From positions 6,617 to 70,616 of the forward strand of contig JBBRYE010000003.1 in NCBI GenBank assembly GCA_038237895.1: 64,000 nucleotides of DNA, in the 5' to 3' direction. The stretch comes from Pseudopedobacter sp038237895. Its GTDB lineage: Bacteria > Bacteroidota > Bacteroidia > Sphingobacteriales > Sphingobacteriaceae. The translations under genes were made by a program, and so were the position numbers. Shown here in pieces: positions 16,885 through 26,553 of this stretch. Every line of letters starts with the position of its first letter. The first letter of the stretch is position 1. The notes beneath the pieces are model-generated. The model worked only from the letters and a program-made list of their open reading frames with translations. It searched no databases and had not been told where the DNA came from.

Positions 16885-18879
16885 TTAGTTGCCTGTCCAA
16901 ACATCGTTTGCAGAATTTGTATCTGGCATTACATGTTGTGGATCAAAAGTTACTGAAGCAATTTTTTCTGTTGATGGATATTGAAAAGTCCATGTTTTGT
17001 TTCTTTCCCAAATTTCTACCGGTAATTTAATATTTTCAGTTTTTCCGCTCACTGTTTTTATTTCTAAAGTTACAGGCATTGGCATACTTTCATTACAACC
17101 AATGGTAATAAAAGCCCCATTCTTTGCATCATCTTTAACGTATTTTACATCGTTAACAGAGATATCTGCTTTCCAATTGTTAAGAAACCAACCTCTCCAA
17201 AACCAATTTAAATTTTCTCCTGCTACGTTTTCAATTGTTCTAAAAAAATCATTTGGCGTTGGATGTTTAAATGCCCATCTATCAATATAAGTTTTAAAAG
17301 CCCTATCAAAGCGTTCGGGACCTAAAATTTGTTCTCTCAATAAAACTAAGCCAGTGCTAGGTTTAAAATAACACAATACCCCAATATGAGATTCTTTCAT
17401 GTTATCCGGACTTACCATAATAGGCTCAAAAATTGGATTCATTAAATAAGCAGATGTTTTGTGCATATCTGCTGCAGATTTTGGCGCATATTCTCCATTA
17501 TTAAAATTTTGTGTTGATAAAGTGTTGATGAAGGTATTAAAACCCTCGTCCATCCAGCCATACAAACGTTCGTTAGAGCCTACAATCATAGGGAACCAAT
17601 TGTGTCCAAATTCATGATCTGTAACTCCCCAAAGCCCTGCTTTTTTAGATTTCCATCCACAAAAAACAATACCTGGATATTCCATTCCACCTTCATTACC
17701 AGCCACATTTGTTGCTGCAGGATAACTATACTCAAACCATTTGCTAGAATTATGTTCTAAAGATTTTTTCACATATTCAGTTGATCTTCCATAAGCGTCG
17801 TCTCCTGTACTTTCTATTGGATACGCTGAAATAGCTAAAGATTTTTTACCGCTTGGCAAGTTCATTTTTGCGGCATCAATAATAAACGCGGGAGAAGAAG
17901 CCCATGCACAATCCCTTGCGTTTTGCAATTTAAAGTGCCAAGTCAATTCTTTTTTATCAGCCGGGCGAGAGGCTTTATCTGTTACCTCATTTGCACTACG
18001 GATCATTACGGTTGCATCACTTTTTGCTGCTGCTTCCCATCTTTTTACTTGTTCTGCAGTATAAACTTCTTTTGAGTTTTGCAATTCGCCAGAGCAAACT
18101 ACAATATGATTTGCAGGTGCAGTAATTTTGATGTCAAAATCGCCATAGTCTAAATAAAACTCACTTGGGCCAGTGTAAGGAATAGTGTTCCAGCCGGTAA
18201 CATCATCATATACACACATACGTGGATACCATTGGGCTTGAGTGAATATTTTTCCATTTTTGGTTTCTAAAACACCCATTCTATCTGAACCATATTCTGG
18301 AGAGATGTATGAAAAATTAATTTTTAGTTTTAAAACTCCGCCATTTGCTTTTAGGTTTTCTGGCAAAAAGATTTGAAGACGAGTATCTTCAATCATATAT
18401 TTTAAATCAACATCCTGGCTTTTACCGTTTAAACTCATTAAACGCACTAAACCTAATTGATGACCGCCTTCAAAAACTTGGCCACGGCTACCATTACGGC
18501 TCCCCGTTGGGGGAATTATAGCTGTTCCTCGAGAAGATTGCTTAAATAAATTTTGATCTATATTCATCCAAATAAAACCCAAATCATCCGGACTATTATT
18601 AGTATAAGTTAAAATCTCTGAACCTGTTATTTTATTTGCATCATTATCTAAAGAGGCTGTTAACTGATAATCAGGTCTGTTTTGCCAATATTGTTGACCC
18701 GGTTGTCCACTAGCAGAACGGTATGTGTTTCCGTTTCCAGAATAAAAAAATGGCTTAAAAGCTTCTACATAATCGTAGTTGCTTGTAGAAGCTGTAGGAG
18801 TTTGTGCTTGAGCTAAAGATTGGAAGCCCAAGAAACAAATAGTGATGCTAAAAGCACCCATTAATTTTGATTTTAACAT
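16885..18879 (-). CDS. Secreted M1-family metallopeptidase (aminopeptidase)
   Basis: 664 residues with an N-terminal signal peptide (hydrophobic to about 25, ending AQAQ). The zinc site is HEFGH near residue 420 with the third ligand in WMDEGFNT exactly 18 residues further, the M1 rule. The exopeptidase motif appears as GGMEYPG shortly before. Such enzymes release N-terminal residues from peptides outside the cytoplasm and probably feed peptide uptake. The gene stands alone with its own terminator. A GC-rich stretch at about 18490-18530 (IIPPTGSRNGSRG) is likely a native loop, though it resembles repeat-derived peptides. Confidence 0.92.
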   Translation of the reverse strand: MLKSKLMGAFSITICFLGFQSLAQAQTPTASTSNYDYVEAFKPFFYSGNGNTYRSASGQPGQQYWQNRPDYQLTASLDNDANKITGSEILTYTNNSPDDLGFIWMNIDQNLFKQSSRGTAIIPPTGSRNGSRGQVFEGGHQLGLVRLMSLNGKSQDVDLKYMIEDTRLQIFLPENLKANGGVLKLKINFSYISPEYGSDRMGVLETKNGKIFTQAQWYPRMCVYDDVTGWNTIPYTGPSEFYLDYGDFDIKITAPANHIVVCSGELQNSKEVYTAEQVKRWEAAAKSDATVMIRSANEVTDKASRPADKKELTWHFKLQNARDCAWASSPAFIIDAAKMNLPSGKKSLAISAYPIESTGDDAYGRSTEYVKKSLEHNSSKWFEYSYPAATNVAGNEGGMEYPGIVFCGWKSKKAGLWGVTDHEFGHNWFPMIVGSNERLYGWMDEGFNTFINTLSTQNFNNGEYAPKSAADMHKTSAYLMNPIFEPIMVSPDNMKESHIGVLCYFKPSTGLVLLREQILGPERFDRAFKTYIDRWAFKHPTPNDFFRTIENVAGENLNWFWRGWFLNNWKADISVNDVKYVKDDAKNGAFITIGCNESMPMPVTLEIKTVSGKTENIKLPVEIWERNKTWTFQYPSTEKIASVTFDPQHVMPDTNSANDVWTGN

Positions 18880-18955
18880 GGATTGGGTTTGAATAAAAAA
18901 AGCAATATAAATAACCTTGTGGGTTAAAGTTTATTATGATAAAATTGTTACGTAA

Positions 18956-19675
18956 TTAAAAACTTCCGCTAAAAGAAGTTCTTGGAAGATTTGGATATAT
19001 TCTATTCTCTGCAGGCAATCTTATATATTCATTATAAGATTTTACGATATAGGTTCTTAATTCAACCTCACTCATATCAATAACTTGCGAATACGTTGGC
19101 CTGTAATAGGACATAAAATCTTCTAATAGCTGACCTTTTATTTTTGTTAAATCAGATACCAAATCTGGGTTAAACTTTTGATCTATTGTTTTCTCGTTTA
19201 ACTCTTTATCCATAAATTTTTGAAAAGCTCTTTTCTGTTGAGATTGTTTACCAAAAGCATTTCCTAAACTTAATTTACCATCTTGAGTTAAAACTGTGGT
19301 ATTTGCTAATGAATATGCAGAAGAATATGCAGAACGTACATTTTCTGGTACTTTACTTTTTGCGCTCACAATAACCTCATCCAAAACAATTAAACTTGGT
19401 CTCATTAAAACCAGCTTTGGCCTCATGTTTTCTAAAACCAAAGTGTCATTTTGGTAGCCCGGGCAAGAAAAAACAATTAAATCACCTAAATCTGCTTTTA
19501 CCACAAAATCTCCTTTTTGCCCGGTGTGATCAACCTCTTTTTGGGTAAGGTTGTTCACAAAAACTAGTTTCAGTTTGTTACGGCTATCGGCGTCATAAGC
19601 CGTACCTTCTATTCTCATTTGTGCTTTTAACATAAATGGTAATAAACTTAACAAAATGATAATGAGGTTTTTCAT
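18956..19675 (-). CDS. Exported protein with carboxypeptidase-regulatory-like domain
   Basis: 239 residues, signal peptide to about residue 18 (FMLKAQ). Residues 20-95 resemble the beta-sandwich CarboxypepD_reg-like domain (IEGTAYDADSRNKLKLVFV) common in Bacteroidota surface proteins, here with a Thr/Asp-rich core and an end VLDEVIVSAK as in TonB receptor N-termini, but no barrel follows. The C-terminal half is helical and ends with a conserved-looking Tyr/Arg-rich tail. Function unknown. A periplasmic or outer-membrane role is inferred. It is followed by the M1 peptidase gene on the same strand after a 76-base gap. Confidence 0.7.
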   Translation of the reverse strand: MKNLIIILLSLLPFMLKAQMRIEGTAYDADSRNKLKLVFVNNLTQKEVDHTGQKGDFVVKADLGDLIVFSCPGYQNDTLVLENMRPKLVLMRPSLIVLDEVIVSAKSKVPENVRSAYSSAYSLANTTVLTQDGKLSLGNAFGKQSQQKRAFQKFMDKELNEKTIDQKFNPDLVSDLTKIKGQLLEDFMSYYRPTYSQVIDMSEVELRTYIVKSYNEYIRLPAENRIYPNLPRTSFSGSF

Positions 19676-19748
19676 CTTTACAAAAGTCTGTTAATATCTT
19701 TTAAATAACAAACGCTTAACATTTTTTAACGCTAATTATACAATCTTA

Positions 19749-20099
19749 TTAAAGATAAAGTTTTTCATATTGTTTTTCATCAAACCCAACAGAGTTACTT
19801 TCATCGCTTTCTACAACGGGTCTTTTGATGGCGCTAGTATGATTTAACATTAATTTTATAGCAGAAACCGTATCCTTTATTTCAATTTTAACAGTTTCAT
19901 CAAGCCCTCTCCATGTTAATCCTTTTCTATTTAAAACGTTTTCCCATCCAAATTCATTACACCATTTTTCTAAACTTTCTTGGCTTACGCCGAGCTTCTT
20001 ATAATCGTGAAAATCATAATCAATATGATTATTTTCAAAAAAAGTACGGGCTTTTTTTACCGAACCACAATTTGGAATACCGTAAATTTTTGTTTTCAT
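19749..20099 (-). CDS. ArsC/Spx-superfamily protein (YffB type)
   Basis: 116 residues of the thioredoxin-like ArsC family, with the single N-terminal active cysteine in GIPNCGSVKKA (Cys11) and IKRPVVE near residue 92 where arsenate reductases bind the oxyanion. No second redox cysteine is found, so it depends on glutathione or another thiol if it is an enzyme. There are no ars genes nearby. YffB-like proteins have no firmly known role, so an arsenate reductase label would be too specific. It is read towards the exported protein gene, 73 bases away. Confidence 0.85.
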   Translation of the reverse strand: MKTKIYGIPNCGSVKKARTFFENNHIDYDFHDYKKLGVSQESLEKWCNEFGWENVLNRKGLTWRGLDETVKIEIKDTVSAIKLMLNHTSAIKRPVVESDESNSVGFDEKQYEKLYL

Positions 20100-20123
20100 T
20101 GTTGATTTGTTAAATTTTTTATT

Positions 20124-20283
20124 GTCTGAATCTTGGTTTTCTTGGTTTAAGATTCCTATATTTCTAATTATCAGAATCTTGATTTTCTCGATTTTAAGAT
20201 TAACAGGATTCTTGCATACCTCATAATTTTAAGTTTAAAAGTATCCTCTTTATCCTTTATTCCTGCAAATCGAGATTCAGACA
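20124..20283. repeat. Family C long inverted repeat
   Basis: Starts GTCTGAATCTTGG and ends CGAGATTCAGAC. The inner parts GATTAACAGGATT and TATCCTTTATTCCTGC are inverted copies with mismatches. It separates the ArsC-like gene from pth. Confidence 0.7.
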
Positions 20284-20299
20284 AAATATTCAGACAAAA

Positions 20300-20857
20300 T
20301 TAATTAAAATTAGTCATCGTTAATTCCGTACCAATTGTACAAAACGATTTAATCATGTTAATAGATTTATCAATTAATGCTGGTAAAGCAAGTATTTCAT
20401 CTTGATCAAAACCACTTAAAACATAATCTACCTGTCGGCCTTTCGGATAATTATCACTAATGCCAAATTTTATCCTTGGATATTCATTAGAGCCCAAAAT
20501 ACCTTCAATACTTTTTAACCCATTGTGACCCGCCGGGCTTCCTTTTGGTTTTAATTTTACTTTCCCAAACGGAATTGCCAAATCATCCACAATAATCAAC
20601 ACATTTTCTATTGAGATTTTTAATTCCTGCATCCAATGCCTTACTGCCTTTCCACTTAAATTCATATAAGTGGTTGGCTTTATCAGGCATAAAGTTCTTC
20701 CTTTATGATTAACTTCAGTATAACCAGCCAATTTCATGGTGCTAAAAGTCGCTCCTGCTTCTTTAGCTAATTGGTCTAAAACCATAAAACCTATGTTATG
20801 GCGGTTATCTGCATACTCTTGTCCTATATTTCCTAATCCTACGATAAGATATTTCAT
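20300..20857 (-). CDS. pth: Peptidyl-tRNA hydrolase
   Basis: 185 residues, bacterial Pth1. It releases peptides from dropped-off peptidyl-tRNA and is normally essential. The catalytic residues are in place: Asn10, His20 (NRHNIGF), the TYMNLSGKAV segment with the next asparagine, and DDLAIPFGKVKLK with Asp near 92. The GSPAGHNGLKSI signature is complete. The start is ATG at 20857. A family A hairpin lies in the 127 bases between it and tsaD, both on the minus strand. Confidence 0.96.
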   Translation of the reverse strand: MKYLIVGLGNIGQEYADNRHNIGFMVLDQLAKEAGATFSTMKLAGYTEVNHKGRTLCLIKPTTYMNLSGKAVRHWMQELKISIENVLIIVDDLAIPFGKVKLKPKGSPAGHNGLKSIEGILGSNEYPRIKFGISDNYPKGRQVDYVLSGFDQDEILALPALIDKSINMIKSFCTIGTELTMTNFN

Positions 20858-20879
20858 GTTAAATTCAATTCAATTTCTG

Positions 20880-20975
20880 TCCGTCATGTCGAGGCAACGA
20901 GACATCTCATTAACAAAGTTATCATTCTAACTGAAAACCTATTCGTGAGATGTCTCCTATCGTCGACATGACGGA
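20880..20975. repeat. Family A inverted pair between pth and tsaD
   Basis: TCCGTCATGTCGA (20880-20892) and TCGACATGACGGA (20963-20975) are perfect 13-bp inverted copies. Inside, GAGACATCTCA pairs with TGAGATGTCTC. This is the clearest two-unit hairpin of family A. Confidence 0.85.
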
Positions 20976-20984
20976 GTAGTTAAA

Positions 20985-21986
20985 CTAAAAAGGCATCCTC
21001 GCTAATGGTGCTACATCCTGACCTACAAAATCTTTGGCTAAAAATTTATAATAGCCTGCAATTGCAATCATTGCAGCATTATCCGTACAATATTGAAATT
21101 GCGGTATAAAAACATTGCAATTTAGTTCTTTCCCTAAATTTGTTAATCCTTCTCTTAAACCAGAATTTGCTGAAACCCCGCCAGCAATTGCTAAATCTTT
21201 TATTTGATATTGCTCTGCAGCTTTTTTAAATTTATTTAATAAAATGGATACAATTCTGTTTTGTACAGATGCGCAAACATCATTCAAGTTTTCTTTTAAA
21301 AAATTTGGGTTTTCTTTAACATGATCTCTTACAAAATAAAGGATTGACGTTTTTAAACCACTAAAACTAAAATTCAAATCTTTTATTTGCGGTTCTGGAA
21401 ATTTGAATCTATTTGGATCTCCCAACTTTGCATATTTATCAATCAAAGGTCCACCGGGATAAGGCAAATCTAAAATCTTAGCTGTCTTATCAAAAGCTTC
21501 GCCGGCAGCATCATCTAAAGTTTCGCCGATAATTTCCATATCAAAATAATCTTTTACCAAAACAATTTGAGTATGCCCGCCAGAAACTGTTAGGCATAAA
21601 AAAGGAAATTTAGGCTTAGGATCATCTATAAAATGGGCTAATATATGAGCTTGCATATGGTTAACTTCAATTAAAGGAATGCTATTTGCTAATGCAAATG
21701 CCTTAGAGAAGCAAGTACCAACTAACAAAGATCCCAATAATCCTGGGCCGCGTGTAAAAGCTACTGCATCTATGTGTTTTTTGTTTATTTTCGCAGCTGT
21801 TATTGCTTGATGTACAGCCGGAACAATATTTTGTTGATGAACCCTGGAAGCTAATTCTGGTACAACTCCACCATATTGTTCATGAATTGTTTGGTTTGCA
21901 ATAATATTTGAGACTATTTTTCCGTCTATGCAGATAGATGCTGATGTTTCATCGCAAGATGATTCTATTCCGAGAACAATTGACAC
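20985..21986 (-). CDS. tsaD: tRNA threonylcarbamoyladenosine biosynthesis protein TsaD
   Basis: 333 residues of the Kae1/TsaD ASKHA fold. Together with TsaB and TsaE it transfers threonylcarbamoyl to A37 of ANN-decoding tRNA. The metal ligands are His110 and His114 in NHMQAHIL, and VSGGHTQIVLV, DDAAGEAFDK and AGGVSANSGLR are present. The start is GTG at 21986 (MSIVLGIESSCDETS), a normal N-terminus for the family. It is divergent from tamB with about 70 bases between the two known starts, a pairing often seen in related genomes. Confidence 0.96.
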   Translation of the reverse strand: MSIVLGIESSCDETSASICIDGKIVSNIIANQTIHEQYGGVVPELASRVHQQNIVPAVHQAITAAKINKKHIDAVAFTRGPGLLGSLLVGTCFSKAFALANSIPLIEVNHMQAHILAHFIDDPKPKFPFLCLTVSGGHTQIVLVKDYFDMEIIGETLDDAAGEAFDKTAKILDLPYPGGPLIDKYAKLGDPNRFKFPEPQIKDLNFSFSGLKTSILYFVRDHVKENPNFLKENLNDVCASVQNRIVSILLNKFKKAAEQYQIKDLAIAGGVSANSGLREGLTNLGKELNCNVFIPQFQYCTDNAAMIAIAGYYKFLAKDFVGQDVAPLARMPF

Positions 21987-22054
21987 AAGTATGAGATTAT
22001 AATTTTTTAAAACACAAAACTATTAAAAAAGTATTCAAAATACTGCTTTATGTA

Positions 22055-25000
22055 TTGCTAGCTTTCATTTTTTTGATAGCAGGCATTATCTTTTCTTTCC
22101 AATTTGAAAGCGTACAAACATGGGGAGCTAAAAAAGCAACTAAATATTTATCGCAACAATGGAAAACCACTGTTGATATTAATAAACTTTACTTTAAACC
22201 TTTTAGCTCTGTTGTTTTAGAAGGAGTATATATACAAGATTTAGATAAAGACACCCTTTTAAACGCAGGAAAATTAAATATAGATATTTCTTATTTTTCT
22301 CCTTTTTCTGAAAGGAAAATTGTTTTGCAACAAATTACCTTAGAAAACAGTAAGTTTTTTCTTAAAACTTATAAGGATAGTACCACCAATCTTTCTTTTA
22401 TTATAAATTATTTTAATACAGGAAGTGTAGATACTACAGCAAAAAAGCCTTTCGATTTTTTAATCAATAATGTTAAAATCAACAATTTAGATTTTAAATA
22501 TAAAAACTATAGAACGCCAGATACCCTATATAACGGTTCTGTAAACTATGATGATGTTGATATAAAAGGATTAAGCACATCTATAAATAATTTAGACACT
22601 AAAAACTACATTCTTAAAGCACAAATAAATCATCTAAAATTTAAAGAAAAAAGCGGTTTTATTTTAAACGATTTCACTGCTGCCGCCACTATTGATACCA
22701 ATAAAATTGTATTACAAAATTTATATCTTAAGACGCCAAACACAACTTTAAGCAACTATTTTAGCATGAAATTTAAGGATTTTGCTGATTTTGACGATGT
22801 AGAGAATAAAGTAACTTTAGAAGGCCATTTTAAAAATTCAAAAATCTACGCAAAGGATATTGCTTTTTTTGCCCCTCAACTTTCAAATACCAAACTGGTT
22901 TTAGATGTTACCGGAAATATTAAAGGAAAAGTAAATGATTTAAGAGCTAAAGATTTAGTAATTAAACTAGGTAAAACTTCTTATGTAAAAGGAAATTTTC
23001 AGATTAAGGGTTTACCCGATATTAAAAACACTTTTTTAGACTTAGATTTTAAACAGGTTTATACCAACCAAGCTGATATTGATTATATCATTGAAAAAGC
23101 AACAGGTAAGAAATCAATCAAAATTCCTGATGTGATTAAAAAGTTTGGGAACATCAATTTTGTGGGTTCATTTACTGGTTTTGTAAATGATTTTGTAGCC
23201 TACGGCGATTTTAAAACCAAATTAGGCAGAGTAAAATCTGATGTGAACATGAAAATCAATAAGCAAAATATTCCTTCCTACACAGGCAAAATACAAGCTA
23301 TTGATTTTAATTTAGGAGATTTAATTGATCAACCAAGTATCAATAGAACCTCTTTTGTTGCTAACGTAAATGGAAGGGGTTTTATATTTGATAATTTATC
23401 TGAAAAGTTAAAGGCCAATGTTTCCTATTTTGATTATAACAATTATAGGTACCATAATATAAAAGTTGATGGTAATATCAATAAGCAGGTTTTTGACGGG
23501 AAACTATCAGTAAATGATAAAAACGTGAAACTTAATTTTGATGGTAAAGCAAATTTAAACCCAAAATTACCAGAATTTAATTTTGTAGCCGATATTCAAA
23601 AAGCCAATCTCCATATCTTAAACTTCACCAAAGATACAATACAAGTAGAAGCGAAAATAAACACCAATTTTAGTGGCAATAGCCTAGAAAATATTCAAGG
23701 AAATTTTACCATAAATGATATTAGGTTTACCAATACAGAAAAATCTGTTGTAATAGACTCTGTTTATTTGATGGCTAAAGGAATTGGAAAAGATAGAATT
23801 TTAGCATTAACATCTGATGTGGGTGATGCAAGTATTAAAGGCGAATATGATTTAAATACTTTACCGTCATCATTTAATAAAATAATAAAAAAATATATTC
23901 CTTCTTATAAAGGAAAAATTGTTGCTGCCAATAATCAAAATTTTGAGTTTAAAGTGGATTTAAAGAACTTTGATTACATCTCTAGTTTATTTATTCCTGA
24001 GTTAAAAATCCCAGAAAGAGGCGCATTTAATGGCCGTTTTAATTCTTTTAAAGACTCTGTGAGTTTAAATGGTTTTATCAAAACATTAACTTATAATGGT
24101 ACCACTTTTAATAATATAATTTTAGATCAAAACACCAACAGCAAATCTTTAGAAGCCATTATTTCCATGGATAAAATAGAGATTTCTAAAGGTGGATTAT
24201 ATGTGCAAAACGTAATTATCCAAAACACTTTAAGAGACGATAGCTTAAGCTTCAACGTAAAATTGGCAGATAAAAATGCGGTTAATCAACTCGATTTATA
24301 CGGATTGGTAGAGTTTGGAACAGATACCCTTGCCAAATTGAGTTTATTGCCTTCTGATGTAATTATCGATAATCAAGTATGGAAAATACAGGATAAAGTG
24401 AGAATTAAATTTGAGAACAACCGAACAATCATAGATAATTTTGAACTCAGTAGCGATAAACAATTAGTTGCAGTTAATGGGGCAATCTCTAAAAATCCTG
24501 AAGATAATTTGGAAGTAGTGATTAAAGATTTAAAAATGACTTCATTAAGTCAGATCACTAAAGGATTTGGAGTTAATTTAAATGGAACTATGAATGGGCA
24601 AGCACAACTATCAGCTATTTTAGGTACACCAAATATTAAATCTGATATTACAATTGATTCTTTAAAGTATAATAGTACAGATATTGGCGATTTAAAATTA
24701 GCCTCGGTTTATAATAATCAGGATAGTAAAATTGACGTGGATGCTACCATCTTTAAAAATGATAGTAAAACAATGGATATTAAAGGAGATATAGACATTA
24801 AAAGTGCGAGTAATAATTTAAACCTAGATTTAATTTTAGATAAAACCGAATTAGTGATTATAGAACCTTTTGTTAAGGATTTAGTATCTCGCCTTAAAGG
24901 TCAAGTTTCTTCTAATTTAAAGGTTACAGGTAAATTTAATAATCCCCAAATCAATGGAGATTTAACCCTTATCAACTCTGGTTTAACCGTAAATTATTTA

Positions 25001-26485
25001 AACACAGCCTATACCATAAATGATAAAGTAACAGTAGATAACAGTATCATTAAAGTAGAAAACCTTGATCTGGTTGATATTAGAGGTAATAAAGCTACCG
25101 CTAATGGCACAGTTGATATGACTAATCCTAGCAATCCTGATATACGCATTGATATAGAAGCTAATAATTTTATGGCGTTAAACACTACGGCTAAAGAAAA
25201 TCCAATCTACTACGGAATTGCGTACGGTACTGGTAAATTTAGTTTTATGGGCCCAACAGACGCTATGAAAATCAATATCAAAGCAAAAACCGAAGAAGGA
25301 ACAGAGTTTACCATTCCTTTAAACGGAGCATCAACCGTTAGCTCTAATGATTTTGTGATTTATGTTGCTAAAGACTCTACTCTAAATAATAAAGGTCAAG
25401 AAAACTATTTTAAAGGTTTAACCATGGCCTTTGATTTAACAGTTGATGAAGGTTCTAAAGCAAATATTTTAACAGAGGTTGGAAATTTAACAGGTGTTGG
25501 TAATGCCCAACTAAATCTTAAAATTACCAGCCTTGGCGATTTTGAGATGAAAGGCGATTACATCATCAACAAAGGTCAGTTTGATTTTACTGCAAATAAT
25601 ATCATCAATAAAACTTTTGATATCACTAAAGGTGGTAGCATAAGATGGACTGGTAACCCATCTGACGCAGAAATTAATTTAAACGCTGTATACTCTACCA
25701 GAGCTGCAATTGCCCCACTTTATGCAGCAGCTGGGCGAACATTACCAGATGAAAGTAGAAATACAAGGGTTTTAGCAGAGGCAGAAATGATTCTAAAAGG
25801 TTCGCTTTTAAGCCCAACAATTACCTTTGGTTTAAATTTTCCTAACAATTCTGGCTATAAAACAGAGTTACAAGGATATTTGGATGATAAAGACAACGAA
25901 GCCCAGCAAGTAATAAATTTAGTAGTGCGTAATAGTTTTAATGGTAATTCTAGCGCAGGTATCGGTATTGATAATCAAACTTTAATTGGTTCTGGTTTAG
26001 AACTAGGTTTTAGTAAATTGAACAGCATCGTTTCTCAGTCTTTAGGACTTAAAAATTTAGACTTTAACATTCGTTCTTTAAACGAGTTTGGTTTAGGCTT
26101 TAGCTTTTTTAATAATCGTTTAAAATTTGCTGGTAACTACATCAATAACAGTTACGATAATAGTTATTTTAACAACAATTTCTTTAATTCTTCTTTTAAA
26201 GATGCCAGTATAGATGCACAAGCAACTTATGATATTAGAAAGGACGGAAGTTTTGTAGCTAAAATTTTCCAACGTCCTTCTAACAGAGATTTCTTTAACC
26301 TTAACGGCGATATTAACATAGCTGGGGCAGGCTTGGTTTACGTACAAGAATATGATACTTTTAATGAATTTATCAGCAAAACATTTGGAAGAAAAAGAGA
26401 CGAAGCTGCTAAACAAGATGATACCGAAGAGAGAACCAAAACCATGAAGACTCCAATCATAGTTCCTAAAAAAGAAGAAGAGTAA
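22055..26485 (+). CDS. tamB: TamB/DUF490-family translocation and assembly module protein
   Basis: At least 1476 residues: one N-terminal membrane anchor, a very long run of beta-strand-rich repeats in Asn/Asp/Lys-rich sequence, and a C-terminal DUF490 domain (about 1080-1440, with GKFSFMGPTDAMKI, FNGNSSAGIGIDN and the final barrel-like strands). TamB spans the periplasm and moves lipids or helps assemble outer-membrane proteins. The start is doubtful: the TTG at 22055 cuts the anchor, while the open frame continues upstream to 21995 and includes a basic KKVFK segment, but without ATG, GTG or TTG. CTG 22043 or ATT 22022 are possible. Confidence 0.88.
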   Translation: MLAFIFLIAGIIFSFQFESVQTWGAKKATKYLSQQWKTTVDINKLYFKPFSSVVLEGVYIQDLDKDTLLNAGKLNIDISYFSPFSERKIVLQQITLENSKFFLKTYKDSTTNLSFIINYFNTGSVDTTAKKPFDFLINNVKINNLDFKYKNYRTPDTLYNGSVNYDDVDIKGLSTSINNLDTKNYILKAQINHLKFKEKSGFILNDFTAAATIDTNKIVLQNLYLKTPNTTLSNYFSMKFKDFADFDDVENKVTLEGHFKNSKIYAKDIAFFAPQLSNTKLVLDVTGNIKGKVNDLRAKDLVIKLGKTSYVKGNFQIKGLPDIKNTFLDLDFKQVYTNQADIDYIIEKATGKKSIKIPDVIKKFGNINFVGSFTGFVNDFVAYGDFKTKLGRVKSDVNMKINKQNIPSYTGKIQAIDFNLGDLIDQPSINRTSFVANVNGRGFIFDNLSEKLKANVSYFDYNNYRYHNIKVDGNINKQVFDGKLSVNDKNVKLNFDGKANLNPKLPEFNFVADIQKANLHILNFTKDTIQVEAKINTNFSGNSLENIQGNFTINDIRFTNTEKSVVIDSVYLMAKGIGKDRILALTSDVGDASIKGEYDLNTLPSSFNKIIKKYIPSYKGKIVAANNQNFEFKVDLKNFDYISSLFIPELKIPERGAFNGRFNSFKDSVSLNGFIKTLTYNGTTFNNIILDQNTNSKSLEAIISMDKIEISKGGLYVQNVIIQNTLRDDSLSFNVKLADKNAVNQLDLYGLVEFGTDTLAKLSLLPSDVIIDNQVWKIQDKVRIKFENNRTIIDNFELSSDKQLVAVNGAISKNPEDNLEVVIKDLKMTSLSQITKGFGVNLNGTMNGQAQLSAILGTPNIKSDITIDSLKYNSTDIGDLKLASVYNNQDSKIDVDATIFKNDSKTMDIKGDIDIKSASNNLNLDLILDKTELVIIEPFVKDLVSRLKGQVSSNLKVTGKFNNPQINGDLTLINSGLTVNYLNTAYTINDKVTVDNSIIKVENLDLVDIRGNKATANGTVDMTNPSNPDIRIDIEANNFMALNTTAKENPIYYGIAYGTGKFSFMGPTDAMKINIKAKTEEGTEFTIPLNGASTVSSNDFVIYVAKDSTLNNKGQENYFKGLTMAFDLTVDEGSKANILTEVGNLTGVGNAQLNLKITSLGDFEMKGDYIINKGQFDFTANNIINKTFDITKGGSIRWTGNPSDAEINLNAVYSTRAAIAPLYAAAGRTLPDESRNTRVLAEAEMILKGSLLSPTITFGLNFPNNSGYKTELQGYLDDKDNEAQQVINLVVRNSFNGNSSAGIGIDNQTLIGSGLELGFSKLNSIVSQSLGLKNLDFNIRSLNEFGLGFSFFNNRLKFAGNYINNSYDNSYFNNNFFNSSFKDASIDAQATYDIRKDGSFVAKIFQRPSNRDFFNLNGDINIAGAGLVYVQEYDTFNEFISKTFGRKRDEAAKQDDTEERTKTMKTPIIVPKKEEE

Positions 26486-26553
26486 AAACACAATTTTATT
26501 TTCTACCCTAATTTCAATTAAATTTTATTGGATAATAATTATCCTAAAAACGG

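Noticed and set aside
18490..18530. GC-rich CCCCGTTGGGGG stretch in the M1 peptidase gene as another repeat insertion
   Set aside because: The encoded loop (SRGTAIIPPTGSRNGSRG) looks like the native family sequence, and no second copy is seen.
19718..19735. CTTAACATTTTTTAACG as a second PhoB-like box
   Set aside because: It points away from the minus-strand gene start at 19675, the spacing differs from 11 bases and no -7 element follows.
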